A stretch of DNA of 64,000 nucleotides, from the NCBI GenBank assembly GCA_035561515.1, contig DATMXP010000024.1, positions 186,001 through 250,000 of the forward strand, read 5' to 3'. Position 1 is the first letter of the stretch. Each line of letters starts with the position of its first letter. A program made the translations under genes and the position numbers. The notes beneath the pieces are model-generated. The model did not search any database. It was given only the letters and a program-made list of their open reading frames with translations, and was not told the DNA's origin. Source of the stretch: Terriglobales bacterium. Its GTDB lineage: Bacteria > Acidobacteriota > Terriglobia > Terriglobales > Acidobacteriaceae. Positions 1 through 8,592 of this stretch are shown here, piece by piece.

Positions 1-553
1 CTCTGAACGCTTCTATCTTTGCCGGTGCTGTCCGCACCTTTTCCGGACGACGCCGATTCCCTGCTTTTGGCTTAACCCCTTGGAGGAGAACGCCCTTTCG
101 TAGCTGGTTCAGGCTCTCTTCTGTTGGAATCCCAGCCACCTTCACCAGGTACGTCTTGGAAACGTGAGATGAAGCATGGGTCAGCTTCTGTGTGAGGTCG
201 CCGTCATTCGTCAGTAAAAGCAGCCCCTCGCTCGCGTAATCCAGACGTCCAACCGGATACACACGCACTGGCACGTTCCTTACCAGATCCATGACAGTTG
301 GCCGTCCTTCGGGATCGCTGGAGGTCGTAACGTATCCCTTCGGCTTATGCAGCAGGATATACACCTGCTTGTCGACGTGCTTTAGCAGCTTGTTGCCGAC
401 CTTGATGTGGTCCACTGCGGGATCGGCCTTGGTACCAAGCTCGGTCACGGTCTGGCCGTTGACCGATACCATGCCCGACTTGATCAGTTCTTCCGCATGC
501 CTGCGTGACGCCAGTCCGGCAGCGGCGATGATCTTTTGTAAACGTTCCTGCAC
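1..553 (-). CDS. rluB: 23S rRNA pseudouridine synthase B, RluB/RsuA family (partial)
   Basis: The protein converts a uridine in 23S rRNA to pseudouridine. Its N-terminal S4 RNA-binding domain opens with VQERLQKIIAAAGLASRRHA and includes VSVNGQTV. The catalytic domain follows, with the family motif GRLDYASEGLLLLTNDGDL, whose first Asp is the expected catalytic residue. The gene starts at a GTG (553-551): the frame is closed by a TGA a few codons upstream, and a purine-rich stretch precedes the GTG. The 3' end lies outside the window. It follows scpB by 8 bp and is the last visible gene of the trpS-scpA-scpB run, a common bacterial arrangement. The RluB assignment (rather than RsuA or RluE) rests on this context. 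Confidence 0.93.
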   Translation of the reverse strand, partial: MQERLQKIIAAAGLASRRHAEELIKSGMVSVNGQTVTELGTKADPAVDHIKVGNKLLKHVDKQVYILLHKPKGYVTTSSDPEGRPTVMDLVRNVPVRVYPVGRLDYASEGLLLLTNDGDLTQKLTHASSHVSKTYLVKVAGIPTEESLNQLRKGVLLQGVKPKAGNRRRPEKVRTAPAKIEAFR

Positions 554-561
554 TTGCTTCT

Positions 562-1323
562 CTAGCTCTGCTCAGTTTGGGATGGGGTCGGTTCGGCCTC
601 GGATTCCGGAGCCTCCGCCGCTTCTGCTGGCACTTCTTGTTCCTGGCCGACAGGCTCTGTCGATTCGCTCGACGCCTCTGCCGTTCCACTCGTTTCCGAC
701 GTAACAGATTCCTGTGCTGAGGGGAACAGGTCTTCTTGCGCGGCACCACCCAGCATCTTCTCGAATTCTTCCATGCTGGGAAGCTCACTGACGTCTTTCA
801 ACCCGAAGCGCATCAGGAACTCTTTCGTGGTCTTGTAAAGAATAGGTCGCCCAATAACCTGTTTCCGCCCGGCCGTGGTCACTAGTTTCTTATCGATGAG
901 CGTAGCCAGCACCCCGCTGGAATCCACGCCGCGAATTTCGCTGATTTCCGGCGCCGTCACAGGCTGCTTGTAGGCGATAACCGACAGCGTCTCCAACGCC
1001 TGCAAAGACAACCGGATAGGCGGCTTCAAGCTCTTCGCGAATCCGCGCACCACGTCGTGATGCTCGGGCTTCGTAGACATGCGAAACCCGCCCGCGACTT
1101 CCTTGATTTCCATGCCACGGTCGTTGTTGTCGGAATCCGACATCAGTTCTGCGAGTGCCGCGCGAATGCGGCTTTTTGCCTCCGCCTGTGCAGCCGCAGG
1201 TTCCATGTCGGTCAATCCATTCTCCTGGATAACCGACTCCTTCAACAGCAGCGTGAGCTGGTCCAGTGTGACCGGATCTTCCGCCGCGTAAATGATCGCT
1301 TCTAGTTTGCCCTTAAGTGCCAT
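562..1323 (-). CDS. scpB: Segregation and condensation protein ScpB
   Basis: ScpB is the winged-helix partner of the SMC-ScpA complex, which compacts and separates chromosomes. The 253-residue protein has the usual two winged-helix domains in about its first 190 residues; the family stretches LSLQALETLSVIAYKQPVT, EIRGVDSSGVLATLIDKKLV and GRPILYKTTKEFLMRFGL are visible. The last 60 residues are an acidic, Ala/Glu/Ser-rich tail that is probably disordered and makes the protein longer than typical ScpB. It lies 11 bp downstream of scpA and 8 bp before rluB, so these genes are very likely co-transcribed. The assignment is secure. Confidence 0.96.
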   Translation of the reverse strand: MALKGKLEAIIYAAEDPVTLDQLTLLLKESVIQENGLTDMEPAAAQAEAKSRIRAALAELMSDSDNNDRGMEIKEVAGGFRMSTKPEHHDVVRGFAKSLKPPIRLSLQALETLSVIAYKQPVTAPEISEIRGVDSSGVLATLIDKKLVTTAGRKQVIGRPILYKTTKEFLMRFGLKDVSELPSMEEFEKMLGGAAQEDLFPSAQESVTSETSGTAEASSESTEPVGQEQEVPAEAAEAPESEAEPTPSQTEQS

Positions 1324-1334
1324 CGGTTAACGTG

Positions 1335-2195
1335 TTACCGCCAATCGTCTCGTACCGCGTCTTGCTCGCCCATGACTTCATCAAAACGGGCGTTCTTCTT
1401 GATAAGTATCTCGCCGAACACATGCTCCTGTCGCAGCAGGATCGCCTGCAGACGCACCATTTCCAGCAGCGCCAGGAACGCGCACACCAGCGCATTGCGG
1501 GTTTGCAGCGATCGCAGCAGGTTTTTCAGCCGGATCGGACGGTCCTCCATGACCAACCTCCGCCGGAAGTAGTCGATCATCTGCGTAACCGTGACTGCTT
1601 CTTCATCGACGTTGATCATCGGCCGGTGCTTCGCCCGGTCCAGAATCTGCTGGAAGGTTCGCACCAGGTCCACAACGTCGGCAGCCAGCTCCGCTTCGGT
1701 CCCTTCGGCGTTCTTGAACTCCTTCAGCGCCGGATTCGAGAGCACCGCCTCTTCAATCTGCTGGCGCTGCAACAGCATCTGCGCCGCCATTTTGAATTTC
1801 TCGTGCTCCAGCAGGCGTTCCACGAGTTCCGCCCGCGGATCATCCTGTGCCGCTTCCGAAATCGTCGGATCCCGCGGCAGCAGCATCCGCGACTTAATCT
1901 GGATGAGCACCGAAGCCATGTAGATGAAGTCCGATGCGATATCGACGTCGAACTCCTTCATGCGCTCCACATACGCCAGGTACTGTGCCGTGATCTGCGC
2001 GATGGGGATATCGTAGATGTCAATGTCCTGCTTGCGGATTAAATCCAGCAGCAGGTCGAGCGGCCCGTCGTAGACCTGACCCACCGTGATTGCGAACGGA
2101 AACTCCGTGTCCTTGCGGGCCTTTGCCTTCTCCGCTGGCGCGTTGTTCTGGGTCGCGACGGCATCTGTCGTGCTTGGAATCTGCTCTTCCGGCAT
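1335..2195 (-). CDS. scpA: Segregation and condensation protein ScpA (kleisin)
   Basis: ScpA is the kleisin subunit that bridges SMC heads. The first 35 residues look disordered. The family core then begins with VGQVYDGPLDLLLDLIRKQ, followed by IYDIPIAQITAQYLAYVERM and the helix IASDFIYMASVLIQIKSRML. The C-terminal winged helix that contacts the SMC head ends the protein (286 residues, a normal length). The ATG at 2195 lies 10 bp after the trpS stop. scpB starts 11 bp downstream, the usual scpA-scpB order. Confidence 0.96.
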   Translation of the reverse strand: MPEEQIPSTTDAVATQNNAPAEKAKARKDTEFPFAITVGQVYDGPLDLLLDLIRKQDIDIYDIPIAQITAQYLAYVERMKEFDVDIASDFIYMASVLIQIKSRMLLPRDPTISEAAQDDPRAELVERLLEHEKFKMAAQMLLQRQQIEEAVLSNPALKEFKNAEGTEAELAADVVDLVRTFQQILDRAKHRPMINVDEEAVTVTQMIDYFRRRLVMEDRPIRLKNLLRSLQTRNALVCAFLALLEMVRLQAILLRQEHVFGEILIKKNARFDEVMGEQDAVRDDWR

Positions 2196-2205
2196 GGAAC
2201 TCCAA

Positions 2206-3261
2206 CTACTCCGCGTTCGCCGATTTCGGCGGTGCTTCGAACTGCTTGCCGAAGTGCATCGCGTCCCGCACTTCCGTCATCGTCTCTTCCGCTGTCTGCT
2301 GGGCCTTTTGCGATCCTGCTTCCAGGATGTCCCATACCATCCGCGGATTTTTTTCGTATTGTGCACGCCGCTCCTGCAAAGGTTTAATCCTCGTCAGCAG
2401 GTGGTCAGATGCCCACGTCTTGCACTGAATACATCCGATCCCAGCCGTCGTACATCCTTCTTCCACTTTTGCCACAGTCTCTTTGTCGCTGAAGATCTTG
2501 TGCAGCGAAAACACAGGGCAAACATGCGGATTGCCCGGGTCCGTTCTCCGCACGCGCGCGGGATCGGTCACCATCGTCTTCAGCTTCTGGCGTATCTCCG
2601 GTTCCGGATCGCTCAACAGCACCGCATTACCGTACGACTTCGACATTTTCCTGCCGTCCGTGCCTGGCAGCTTCGGCATCGATGTCAGCAGCGGCTTCGG
2701 CTCGGGTAAAACCGGCTTGTCCGTCTTTCCCGGATAGAAGCCATTGAATCTGCGCGCGATCTCACGAGTGAGTTCGATATGTGGAACCTGGTCTTCTCCG
2801 ACTGGAACGAAGTCCGCCTGGTACATCAGGATGTCCGCCGATTGCAGTACCGGGTATCCCAGGAACCCGTATGTCCCCAGATCTTTGTCCTTGATGTTAT
2901 CGCGTTGCTCTTTGTACGTCGGAACTCGTTCCAGCCACCCGAGAGGCGTAATCATCGAGAGCAGCAAGTGCAATTCCGCATGTTGCGGCACATGCGACTG
3001 CGTAAAGATCACTGCTTTTTCCGGATCCAATCCCGCCGCCAGCATGTCGTACATCATCTCGATGATGTTCTGCTTCACCTTTGACGTGTCGGCGTAATCG
3101 GTCGTAAGCGCATGCCAATCAGCAACGAAAAAGAAACACTCGTATTCATTCTGCAGACGCACCCAGTTATCTAATGCGCCGACAAGGTGGCCCAGGTGCA
3201 ACTTCCCCGTTGGCCTCATCCCGCTCAGTACACGGGCTTTCTTTGTTTTTCCCTCTGACAT
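2206..3261 (-). CDS. trpS: Tryptophanyl-tRNA synthetase
   Basis: This class I aminoacyl-tRNA synthetase charges tRNA-Trp. The HIGH signature appears as HLGH near residue 22 and the KMSKS loop as GRKMSKSYGNA near residue 200; PTYKEQRDN and the C-terminal GCIQCKTW stretch are also typical of bacterial TrpS (351 residues). A TTG lies one codon upstream, but the ATG at 3261-3259 fits the family N-terminus and shares one base with the stop of the upstream protease gene (TGATG), which points to translational coupling. It heads the scpA-scpB-rluB group. Confidence 0.96.
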   Translation of the reverse strand: MSEGKTKKARVLSGMRPTGKLHLGHLVGALDNWVRLQNEYECFFFVADWHALTTDYADTSKVKQNIIEMMYDMLAAGLDPEKAVIFTQSHVPQHAELHLLLSMITPLGWLERVPTYKEQRDNIKDKDLGTYGFLGYPVLQSADILMYQADFVPVGEDQVPHIELTREIARRFNGFYPGKTDKPVLPEPKPLLTSMPKLPGTDGRKMSKSYGNAVLLSDPEPEIRQKLKTMVTDPARVRRTDPGNPHVCPVFSLHKIFSDKETVAKVEEGCTTAGIGCIQCKTWASDHLLTRIKPLQERRAQYEKNPRMVWDILEAGSQKAQQTAEETMTEVRDAMHFGKQFEAPPKSANAE

Positions 3262-3929
3262 CAAAGTCTCGCGATAATAGATTGAAAGAAGTAAAGCAAC
3301 GGGCTCATCACGGCCCTGATCACTGGCCCGCCAAACAGAAACAACAGAATGATTCCGAACATCCCGACCGAATCATAGATCCGCCCAATCGATTCGGGCA
3401 GGAAATGCCGCAGCACGTGACTACCATCGAGCGGCGGAACCGGTATCACGTTGAAGGCCGCCAGCAACACGTTGATAATCAGCAACTGATACAGCATTTC
3501 AACAACAGGCACAACCGGCGAACTCATGTCGGCGACGAATCCGTGTACGACTGGCCTGCCGCCCGGGATCGCAAACGCGATCACTGCCAGGCCTGCAACC
3601 GACGCTGATGCAACCAGCAGGTTGCTGATCGGCCCAGCCAGGGACACAAAAATATCGTCCCGCACCGGACTCTTGAACTGCCGCGGATCGACCGGCGTCG
3701 GCTTCCCCCAGCCGATCAACGGGATGTGCCCAAAAAGCGCAATCAGTGGCAACAACACCGTCCCTATGGGGTCCATATGCTTGATAGGGTTCAGTGTGAC
3801 TCTGCCCAGCAACCGTGCCGTGGGGTCGCCGCTGCGATCTGCCGTCCACGCGTGCGCCGCTTCATGCACGCTAACAGCAAACACCAGGGCCACATACTGG
3901 AATACAGTCTGAACTGTCTCAAGCGTCAT
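3261..3929 (-). CDS. Site-2 protease family integral membrane protein (peptidase M50)
   Basis: This 222-residue polytopic membrane protein carries the metalloprotease motif HEAAH at residues 22-26 in its first hydrophobic segment. A second motif, VIPVPPLDGSHVL, supplies the third zinc ligand (the NPDG-like motif of the family). It matches the small rhomboid-sized M50 proteins without PDZ or CBS domains. The substrate is not known. Its stop overlaps the trpS start by one base, and a 105-bp divergent spacer separates it from the FAD oxidoreductase gene. M50 membership is secure, the physiological role unknown. Confidence 0.92.
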   Translation of the reverse strand: MTLETVQTVFQYVALVFAVSVHEAAHAWTADRSGDPTARLLGRVTLNPIKHMDPIGTVLLPLIALFGHIPLIGWGKPTPVDPRQFKSPVRDDIFVSLAGPISNLLVASASVAGLAVIAFAIPGGRPVVHGFVADMSSPVVPVVEMLYQLLIINVLLAAFNVIPVPPLDGSHVLRHFLPESIGRIYDSVGMFGIILLFLFGGPVIRAVMSPLLYFFQSIIARL

Positions 3930-4034
3930 TCCGGTGGTTCGATGGTATCACGCCAGCAGCACGTCGGCCCTAAGTGGGAATTCCTACTGATTCTTTGAAT
4001 TCTTTGCTTTACGAGGACTTTCCACTGTCCGACA

Positions 4035-5201
4035 ATGCGCCGTATGCAGATAGCGGACGTCGTCATCATCGGTGGCGGAATCGTCGGTTCCAGCATCGCC
4101 TATCACCTCACCGAGCAGGGCTGCCGTAACGTCATCGTCATCGAACGCGAAGCCCATCAGGGTAAAGGCTCAACCGGGAAAAGCATGGGAGGAGTCCGAG
4201 CCCAGTTCTCGACTCCCGTGAACATCAGAATGTCGCTCTACTCCATCCCGTTCTACGCCGCTTTCGACGAACGTCTCGGCTATCCCGCCGGATACCGGCC
4301 TCAGGGATACCTGTTCCTCGCCACCTCGGAGGCACACCTCCGCTATCTTGCGACGAACATGGAGAAGCAGCGCGAACTCGGCTTGAACACTGTCGAGAAG
4401 CTTTCGGCCGACACCATCGCCAAGTCCTTTCCACTGCTCCGCACCGACGACGTTCTCGGAGGAAATTTCTGCTCGACCGACGGCTTCGTTGATCCTTACT
4501 CCGCTATGACCGGCTTCATGACTCGCGCCGCCGAGCAAGGCGCTAAACTCTGGCGCGGCACGGAAGTGACCGGCATCGCTTCCGACTGCAACGGCATCGC
4601 CAGCGTGCTGACCTCCCGCGATACTATCTCGACCCGCACGGTCATCAACGCTGCCGGTGCGTGGGCTGCCCCCATAGCAAAAATGGCCGGCGTCGACCTC
4701 CCCGTCGAACCGCTCCGCCGCATGCTCGTGCCCACAGAAGCCTTCGACGAGTATCCTCACACCGCGCCCATGACGATCGACATGTCCAACGGCTTCCATT
4801 TCCGACCCGAATCACTTGGATTCCTGCTCGCATGGAACGACCCAACCGAAACTCCCGGATACAAACTCGATTTCGAGCCGTCTTTCATCGAAAAGATCCT
4901 CGAGCGCGCCGCCAGTCGCGTTCCCATCTTCGAAAACGTGGCGGTCAATCCTAAGAAGGCCTGGGCAGGCCTTTACGAAATGACGCCCGACCACCACCCG
5001 ATCCTCGGTCCAGTCCCGGAGGTCCCCGGCTTCTTCTGTGCCAACGGATTCAGCGGACACGGCGTAATGCACGCCCCTGCAACCGGGAAGATTCTCTCCG
5101 ACTTGGTTCTAAAGGGAGAAACCGATCTCATCGACGCATCGCTGCTCAACCTGCAGCGCTTCGCCGAAGGCCGCGAGATTCACGAAACGGCAGTCCTGTA
5201 G
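4035..5201 (+). CDS. FAD-dependent oxidoreductase, DAO / sarcosine oxidase beta-like family
   Basis: The N-terminus carries the dinucleotide-binding fold VVIIGGGIVGSSIAYHLTEQG with the GxGxxG glycines. RTVINAAGAWA near the middle and the C-terminal YEMTPDHHPILGPV and CANGFSGHGVMHAPATG are signatures of the D-amino-acid oxidase / sarcosine oxidase beta group. The enzyme probably oxidises an N-methyl or secondary amino acid with FAD; the exact substrate cannot be read. The length (388 residues) is normal for a monomeric member. An ATG three codons downstream is an alternative start; a GAGG lies about 18 bases upstream of the first ATG. It stands alone between oppositely oriented genes. Confidence 0.88.
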   Translation: MRRMQIADVVIIGGGIVGSSIAYHLTEQGCRNVIVIEREAHQGKGSTGKSMGGVRAQFSTPVNIRMSLYSIPFYAAFDERLGYPAGYRPQGYLFLATSEAHLRYLATNMEKQRELGLNTVEKLSADTIAKSFPLLRTDDVLGGNFCSTDGFVDPYSAMTGFMTRAAEQGAKLWRGTEVTGIASDCNGIASVLTSRDTISTRTVINAAGAWAAPIAKMAGVDLPVEPLRRMLVPTEAFDEYPHTAPMTIDMSNGFHFRPESLGFLLAWNDPTETPGYKLDFEPSFIEKILERAASRVPIFENVAVNPKKAWAGLYEMTPDHHPILGPVPEVPGFFCANGFSGHGVMHAPATGKILSDLVLKGETDLIDASLLNLQRFAEGREIHETAVL

Positions 5202-5212
5202 CTATTGCAGGT

Positions 5213-5609
5213 CTATTTCATCAGCCCGACGTTATCCACGCCAGCCACATGCGCGATATCAATCACTCGCGCAACCTGCTCAAACTCAACGTCACCATCC
5301 GCGCGCACGAAATGCCACCTTCTCTGCACGCTCCTTGTAGATGTCCGCTAACCGTCCACGGAGGGCTTCCCACGTCACCACTTCTTCATTGATGCGAAGA
5401 GACGTATCCTTCCCGCCATTCTGGTGCACTTGTATGACGATGGTTCGCACAGGCGAGATCTCGTCTTTGCCGCTTTGTTCTTGTGGAATTCTCGCCTGTT
5501 CCCCGGTGGGAGCCACCGGTACGATGAGCATAAAAATGATGATCAACACCAGAAGAACGTCAATCAGGGGAGTGACGTTCATCTCGGGACCGCCGCTCGA
5601 GAACGCCAT
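5213..5609 (-). pseudogene. exbD: ExbD/TolR family biopolymer transport protein, +1 frameshift
   Basis: The first 100 codons read as ExbD: MNVTPLIDVLLVLIIIFMLI is the single membrane anchor with the conserved Asp used for proton transfer. The open frame then stops early at 5292. Skipping one base after the TTT at 5312-5310 restores the normal C-terminus: V-R-A-D-G-D-V-E-F-E-Q-V, then a helix ending V-D-N-V-G-L-M-K, with a TAG at 5215-5213. The gene therefore spans 5213-5609 with one extra base near 5309. The start is firm, with GAGGTGAT 3 bases before the ATG. Possible explanations are a real inactivating indel, an assembly error, or recoding at TTT-CGT. It is preceded by yjbQ, and no exbB lies next to it. 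Confidence 0.85.
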
Positions 5610-5616
5610 ATATCAC

Positions 5617-5644
5617 CTCTGCGTTAAATAGACACCGCGCAGAG
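5617..5644 (-). promoter_or_regulatory. Leader hairpin overlapping the exbD Shine-Dalgarno
   Basis: Arms CTCTGCG (5644-5638) and CGCAGAG (5623-5617) form a perfect 7-bp stem with a 14-nt loop. The 3' arm contains the AGAG of the exbD ribosome-binding site, so folding would partly hide it. No U-run follows, so this is not a terminator. Any regulatory role is inference. Confidence 0.4.
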
Positions 5645-5671
5645 TGGTTTGTTCCCGAACTTCCTGTTCTC

Positions 5672-6061
5672 TCACTCAACCAAAAACGTAGCTACCACGT
5701 TCCTCGTCCGCGGACCGTCCAGTTCCACCAACACAATCCGCTGCCACGTTCCCAGTAACAGTCGTCCCTTTTCGACCGGCTGAGTGACAGACGTCCCAAT
5801 CAGCGCAGACAGGATGTGATCGGGCACATGACTCGGATCGTGCGGGTGGCGGTACCGCAGCTTCGGCACGATCGCCTCAAACGCATCCAGGATATCCAGG
5901 TCGGTTCCCGGATCCAGGTCCGCTGTCGTCAGCGCAGCCGTCGTGTGCAGTACCGTCAGGTGGCAGACGCCGTTCCTATCCGTCCCGAGCGCTTCCTGCA
6001 CCTGATCCGTGATGTCGATGATCTCCCGCTTCTTGTGCGTTTTGATCGAAAGCTTCTGCAT
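5672..6061 (-). CDS. YjbQ family protein (UPF0047, secondary thiamine-phosphate synthase-like)
   Basis: This 129-residue single-domain protein matches the YjbQ/UPF0047 family. It has the conserved HTTAALTTAD, the acidic stretch DPGTDLDILDAF, RHPHDPSHVPDHILSALIG, and a C-terminal GTWQRIVLVELDGPR. Some family members show weak thiamine-phosphate synthase activity, but the true role is uncertain. The ATG at 6061 follows the stop of the asparaginase-like gene by 2 bp, so the two genes are almost certainly co-transcribed; exbD follows 62 bp downstream. Confidence 0.92.
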   Translation of the reverse strand: MQKLSIKTHKKREIIDITDQVQEALGTDRNGVCHLTVLHTTAALTTADLDPGTDLDILDAFEAIVPKLRYRHPHDPSHVPDHILSALIGTSVTQPVEKGRLLLGTWQRIVLVELDGPRTRNVVATFLVE

Positions 6062-6063
6062 AG

Positions 6064-7293
6064 CTACCTGAACTGTTTCGCTTGCGGTGCTGGGGGGAAG
6101 TCCAACGACTCACCCTGGAACAGCGCCACGCACTGCTCCAGTCGTGCTTTTCCGTCATGCACGGCAAATGTGTACGGCTTCTCTTTCGGGCCGCTCCACA
6201 GCGTCACACCCGCGTACTCGCCATCTTTTCGCAGGATGTAATACACCATGCTGATGTAGCGCAACTTCGCTGGAGTTTTCTCATAGGCGCGAACGATCCG
6301 CTTGAGCACATCCATTCCAGCCTCGCGCGGCGACATCCCTTTGCGCATGTTCTCCACGATCGAATGTGCTCCCGCCACCTTGAGGTTCTCTTCGCCGCTA
6401 CCCGTAGCGCCTGCCGAACCTACATCCTGGTCCGTGAAACAGCCCGCCCCGATGATCGGGGAATCACCACAGCGCCCTGCCAGCTTCCATGCCAATCCGC
6501 TTGTCGTCGTCATGCCCGACATTTCGCCCTTTGCGTTCAGCACGGAAACGTGGATCGTGCCCGTCGGCGGCCTAAGCACTCTCTCGATCGCATGCTCCCG
6601 CCCCCCTGAAGGGATACCGATCCGGGCGGCTTCTTCCTCCAGTTGCCGCCATCGCTCTTCATAGGTCTCGGAAAGCTTAGGAGCCACGGTTCCTTCCGGC
6701 ACCTCATATTTAGGATCGGCCAGCCCTGGCCCCCACCAGTCCTGGTTCGAGTTGTTCTTCTTCCATAGCAGCCAGGTCTTATGAGCAGCTTCCGTCAGCA
6801 GATTCTCTTGCGGAAATCCCATTGCCTTCGCGAACCGCTCTGCGCCTTCACCGACCAGCATCACGTGACCGGTGTTCTCCATTACCGCCTTGGCGAGGAG
6901 CGAGACGTTTTTGATGTTTCGCACTGCACCAACGGCACCGGCCCGCCGTGTCGGGCCGTGCATGCAGCAGGAGTCCAACTCCACCACACCGTCTTCATTC
7001 GGAAGTCCGCCCAGACCGACTGTGTCGTCGTTGGGATCATCTTCCTGCGCCTTGCCGACCATAATGGCCGCATCCAACGTGTCACCGCCGTTGACCAGGA
7101 ACTCGTACGCCTTCTCGATCGTCTTTATGCCAGTCCGCTTTGTGACGATGACGTTCTTGCCGCCGCTGGGTACCGCCTCCATCTTCACTTCAGCCGATTT
7201 CCCATCTGTCTTCTTGGTGGTCTGCGCGTCCACCCCTAACGCGATAGTTCCCATCGCCGTCGTCGCAATGAAATCTCTCCGGGAAAATGACAT
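6064..7293 (-). CDS. Glycosylasparaginase-like N-terminal nucleophile hydrolase, Tat-exported
   Basis: The family, N4-(beta-N-acetylglucosaminyl)-L-asparaginase, cleaves the sugar-asparagine bond and self-processes before a Thr nucleophile. That Thr should be the one in PTGTIHVSVLNAKGEMSG; GRCGDSPIIGAG, SAGATGSGEENL and the early GLGGLPNEDGVVELD are further family signatures. The start is set at the ATG 7293 because GGAGG lies 4 bases upstream and because it begins a twin-arginine signal, SRRDFIATTAMG. The open frame extends 26 codons further but without a site. The protein (409 residues) is probably periplasmic and may process glycopeptides. A terminator separates it from the upstream gene, and yjbQ follows directly. 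Confidence 0.9.
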   Translation of the reverse strand: MSFSRRDFIATTAMGTIALGVDAQTTKKTDGKSAEVKMEAVPSGGKNVIVTKRTGIKTIEKAYEFLVNGGDTLDAAIMVGKAQEDDPNDDTVGLGGLPNEDGVVELDSCCMHGPTRRAGAVGAVRNIKNVSLLAKAVMENTGHVMLVGEGAERFAKAMGFPQENLLTEAAHKTWLLWKKNNSNQDWWGPGLADPKYEVPEGTVAPKLSETYEERWRQLEEEAARIGIPSGGREHAIERVLRPPTGTIHVSVLNAKGEMSGMTTTSGLAWKLAGRCGDSPIIGAGCFTDQDVGSAGATGSGEENLKVAGAHSIVENMRKGMSPREAGMDVLKRIVRAYEKTPAKLRYISMVYYILRKDGEYAGVTLWSGPKEKPYTFAVHDGKARLEQCVALFQGESLDFPPAPQAKQFR

Positions 7294-7348
7294 GACGCCT
7301 CCAAATGAACGAGAAAGCATAGCACCTCGCGCCTGCATGAATCCTGCA

Positions 7349-7380
7349 CAAAAAGAAAGTCCGGCTCGCAAGCCGGACTT
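7349..7380 (-). terminator. Rho-independent terminator of the eRF1-like gene
   Basis: A perfect 10-bp stem, AAGTCCGGCT / AGCCGGACTT (7380-7371 with 7366-7357), has a 4-nt loop and is followed on the minus strand by TTTCTTTTTG-type bases. It lies 17 bp past the stop of the gene at 7398-8561 and separates that transcript from the downstream asparaginase-like gene. Confidence 0.85.
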
Positions 7381-7397
7381 CGTCTACACCGCTTCGT

Positions 7398-8561
7398 CTA
7401 CGCCAGCTTTTCTCCCACGCTTCTTTCCGCGCGGAACCTCAACAGTGCGCCGATGTTGCCGGCTTTCTGTAGTTCCGGATGGGCGGGCATATGTACGATG
7501 TCGATTCCTGCGCGCATCGCACGGCCCACCAGAGCATCCGACACATCGCTGATCTCCTTCGTCTTCTGACCGCACACGGCGCAGTTCTCCACCAATCGCA
7601 TATCCAGGTGACCGCAGTTAGTGCATTCCACGCCTTCCGCAGAAAAGCCATCGCCGATGATCAACGACTGTATTTCGCCCTGTTCGAGCGAACGAAGCAC
7701 ACGCTTTAATCCGAGCGCTCCGTGGTTGTTGGCTCGCGCCTCATCGAGTATGGTTCTCAGCAATTCCTGCCGCTGCTTCTCGTGATGCTCCTTCAACAAC
7801 CGCTGCGTATGCTGGCGGACGTCATCTACCGATGCCGTGGCCGGATCGATAACAAAGTGACCGATCACCCTCTGCTTCACATACGGGTGAAGGTGCCGCT
7901 CGATGCCCGTCCAGGCTTCATCGCGTCCACCGATCACGATCCGTTCACAAGACCCCGTGCCATAGCGGTCCAGCAGTCGATCTGCCACGCGCTTGAAGTG
8001 GTTCTGCGCTTCGTTGTCTACCTTGCGCTCCGCGTGTCCCGCGTCAAATCCGGCAAATCCATCACTGCGACCACGTCGCGGCAGTTCGTCGATCCAGCTC
8101 TCTTTCTCGGCGACCTCGCCCATCTGCATTTCGAAAAACCGCGCCTTGCTGCGGTCCAGGAGACAAACGCACGTTTCTTCCATGATCTCCTGTAAGGCTG
8201 CCAGCGGACTCACGTGGAAGTGCTTGTTGATCAGAACTTTCGATCCCTGCAATCGCGCTGGAATGTCCTCCTCTCGCCAGAATCCCTTGGAGGCACATGC
8301 GAATATGGCCTTCGCACGGCCGGAATTTCCATGCAGCCGTTCCGCCAGATCCAAGATTCGTTCCAAGTCGCTACGTACGCTCCCGTTCTTTCCCGATCTC
8401 TCTGCCCGCTTCATCGCCTCCTTTACCAGGTCTTTGATCTGCAGCGTTTCGCGGCGGTGTGATTTATCCGCAGGTGTATCAGGCTGGTAGTAAAAAGTAA
8501 TGCAATCCCCTTCCGGAGACTGGAAATCCGCGATTTCGCGGATGATATCGCGCGTGATCAT
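7398..8561 (-). CDS. Bacterial eRF1-like protein (baeRF family) with zinc ribbon
   Basis: The 387-residue protein resembles the bacterial relatives of archaeo-eukaryotic release factor 1. An N-terminal domain begins with the pattern ITFYYQPD. A central domain has CVCLLDRSKARFFEMQMG and later IVIGGRDE. The C-terminal L7Ae-like domain contains RVLRSLEQGEIQSLIIGD and an inserted zinc ribbon, CTNCGHLD...CAVCG (two CxxC pairs). No GGQ-type hydrolysis motif is visible at the expected place. Comparative genomics links this family to ribosome rescue or quality control, but no function is proven here. The ATG at 8561 has AGAGG five bases upstream; a GTG two codons earlier is less likely. It lies 31 bp downstream of the HPF-sigma gene and ends in a strong terminator, so the two form a unit. 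Confidence 0.82.
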   Translation of the reverse strand: MITRDIIREIADFQSPEGDCITFYYQPDTPADKSHRRETLQIKDLVKEAMKRAERSGKNGSVRSDLERILDLAERLHGNSGRAKAIFACASKGFWREEDIPARLQGSKVLINKHFHVSPLAALQEIMEETCVCLLDRSKARFFEMQMGEVAEKESWIDELPRRGRSDGFAGFDAGHAERKVDNEAQNHFKRVADRLLDRYGTGSCERIVIGGRDEAWTGIERHLHPYVKQRVIGHFVIDPATASVDDVRQHTQRLLKEHHEKQRQELLRTILDEARANNHGALGLKRVLRSLEQGEIQSLIIGDGFSAEGVECTNCGHLDMRLVENCAVCGQKTKEISDVSDALVGRAMRAGIDIVHMPAHPELQKAGNIGALLRFRAERSVGEKLA

Positions 8562-8592
8562 GCACACCTCTCTTTACACCCCAACGGGCGTG

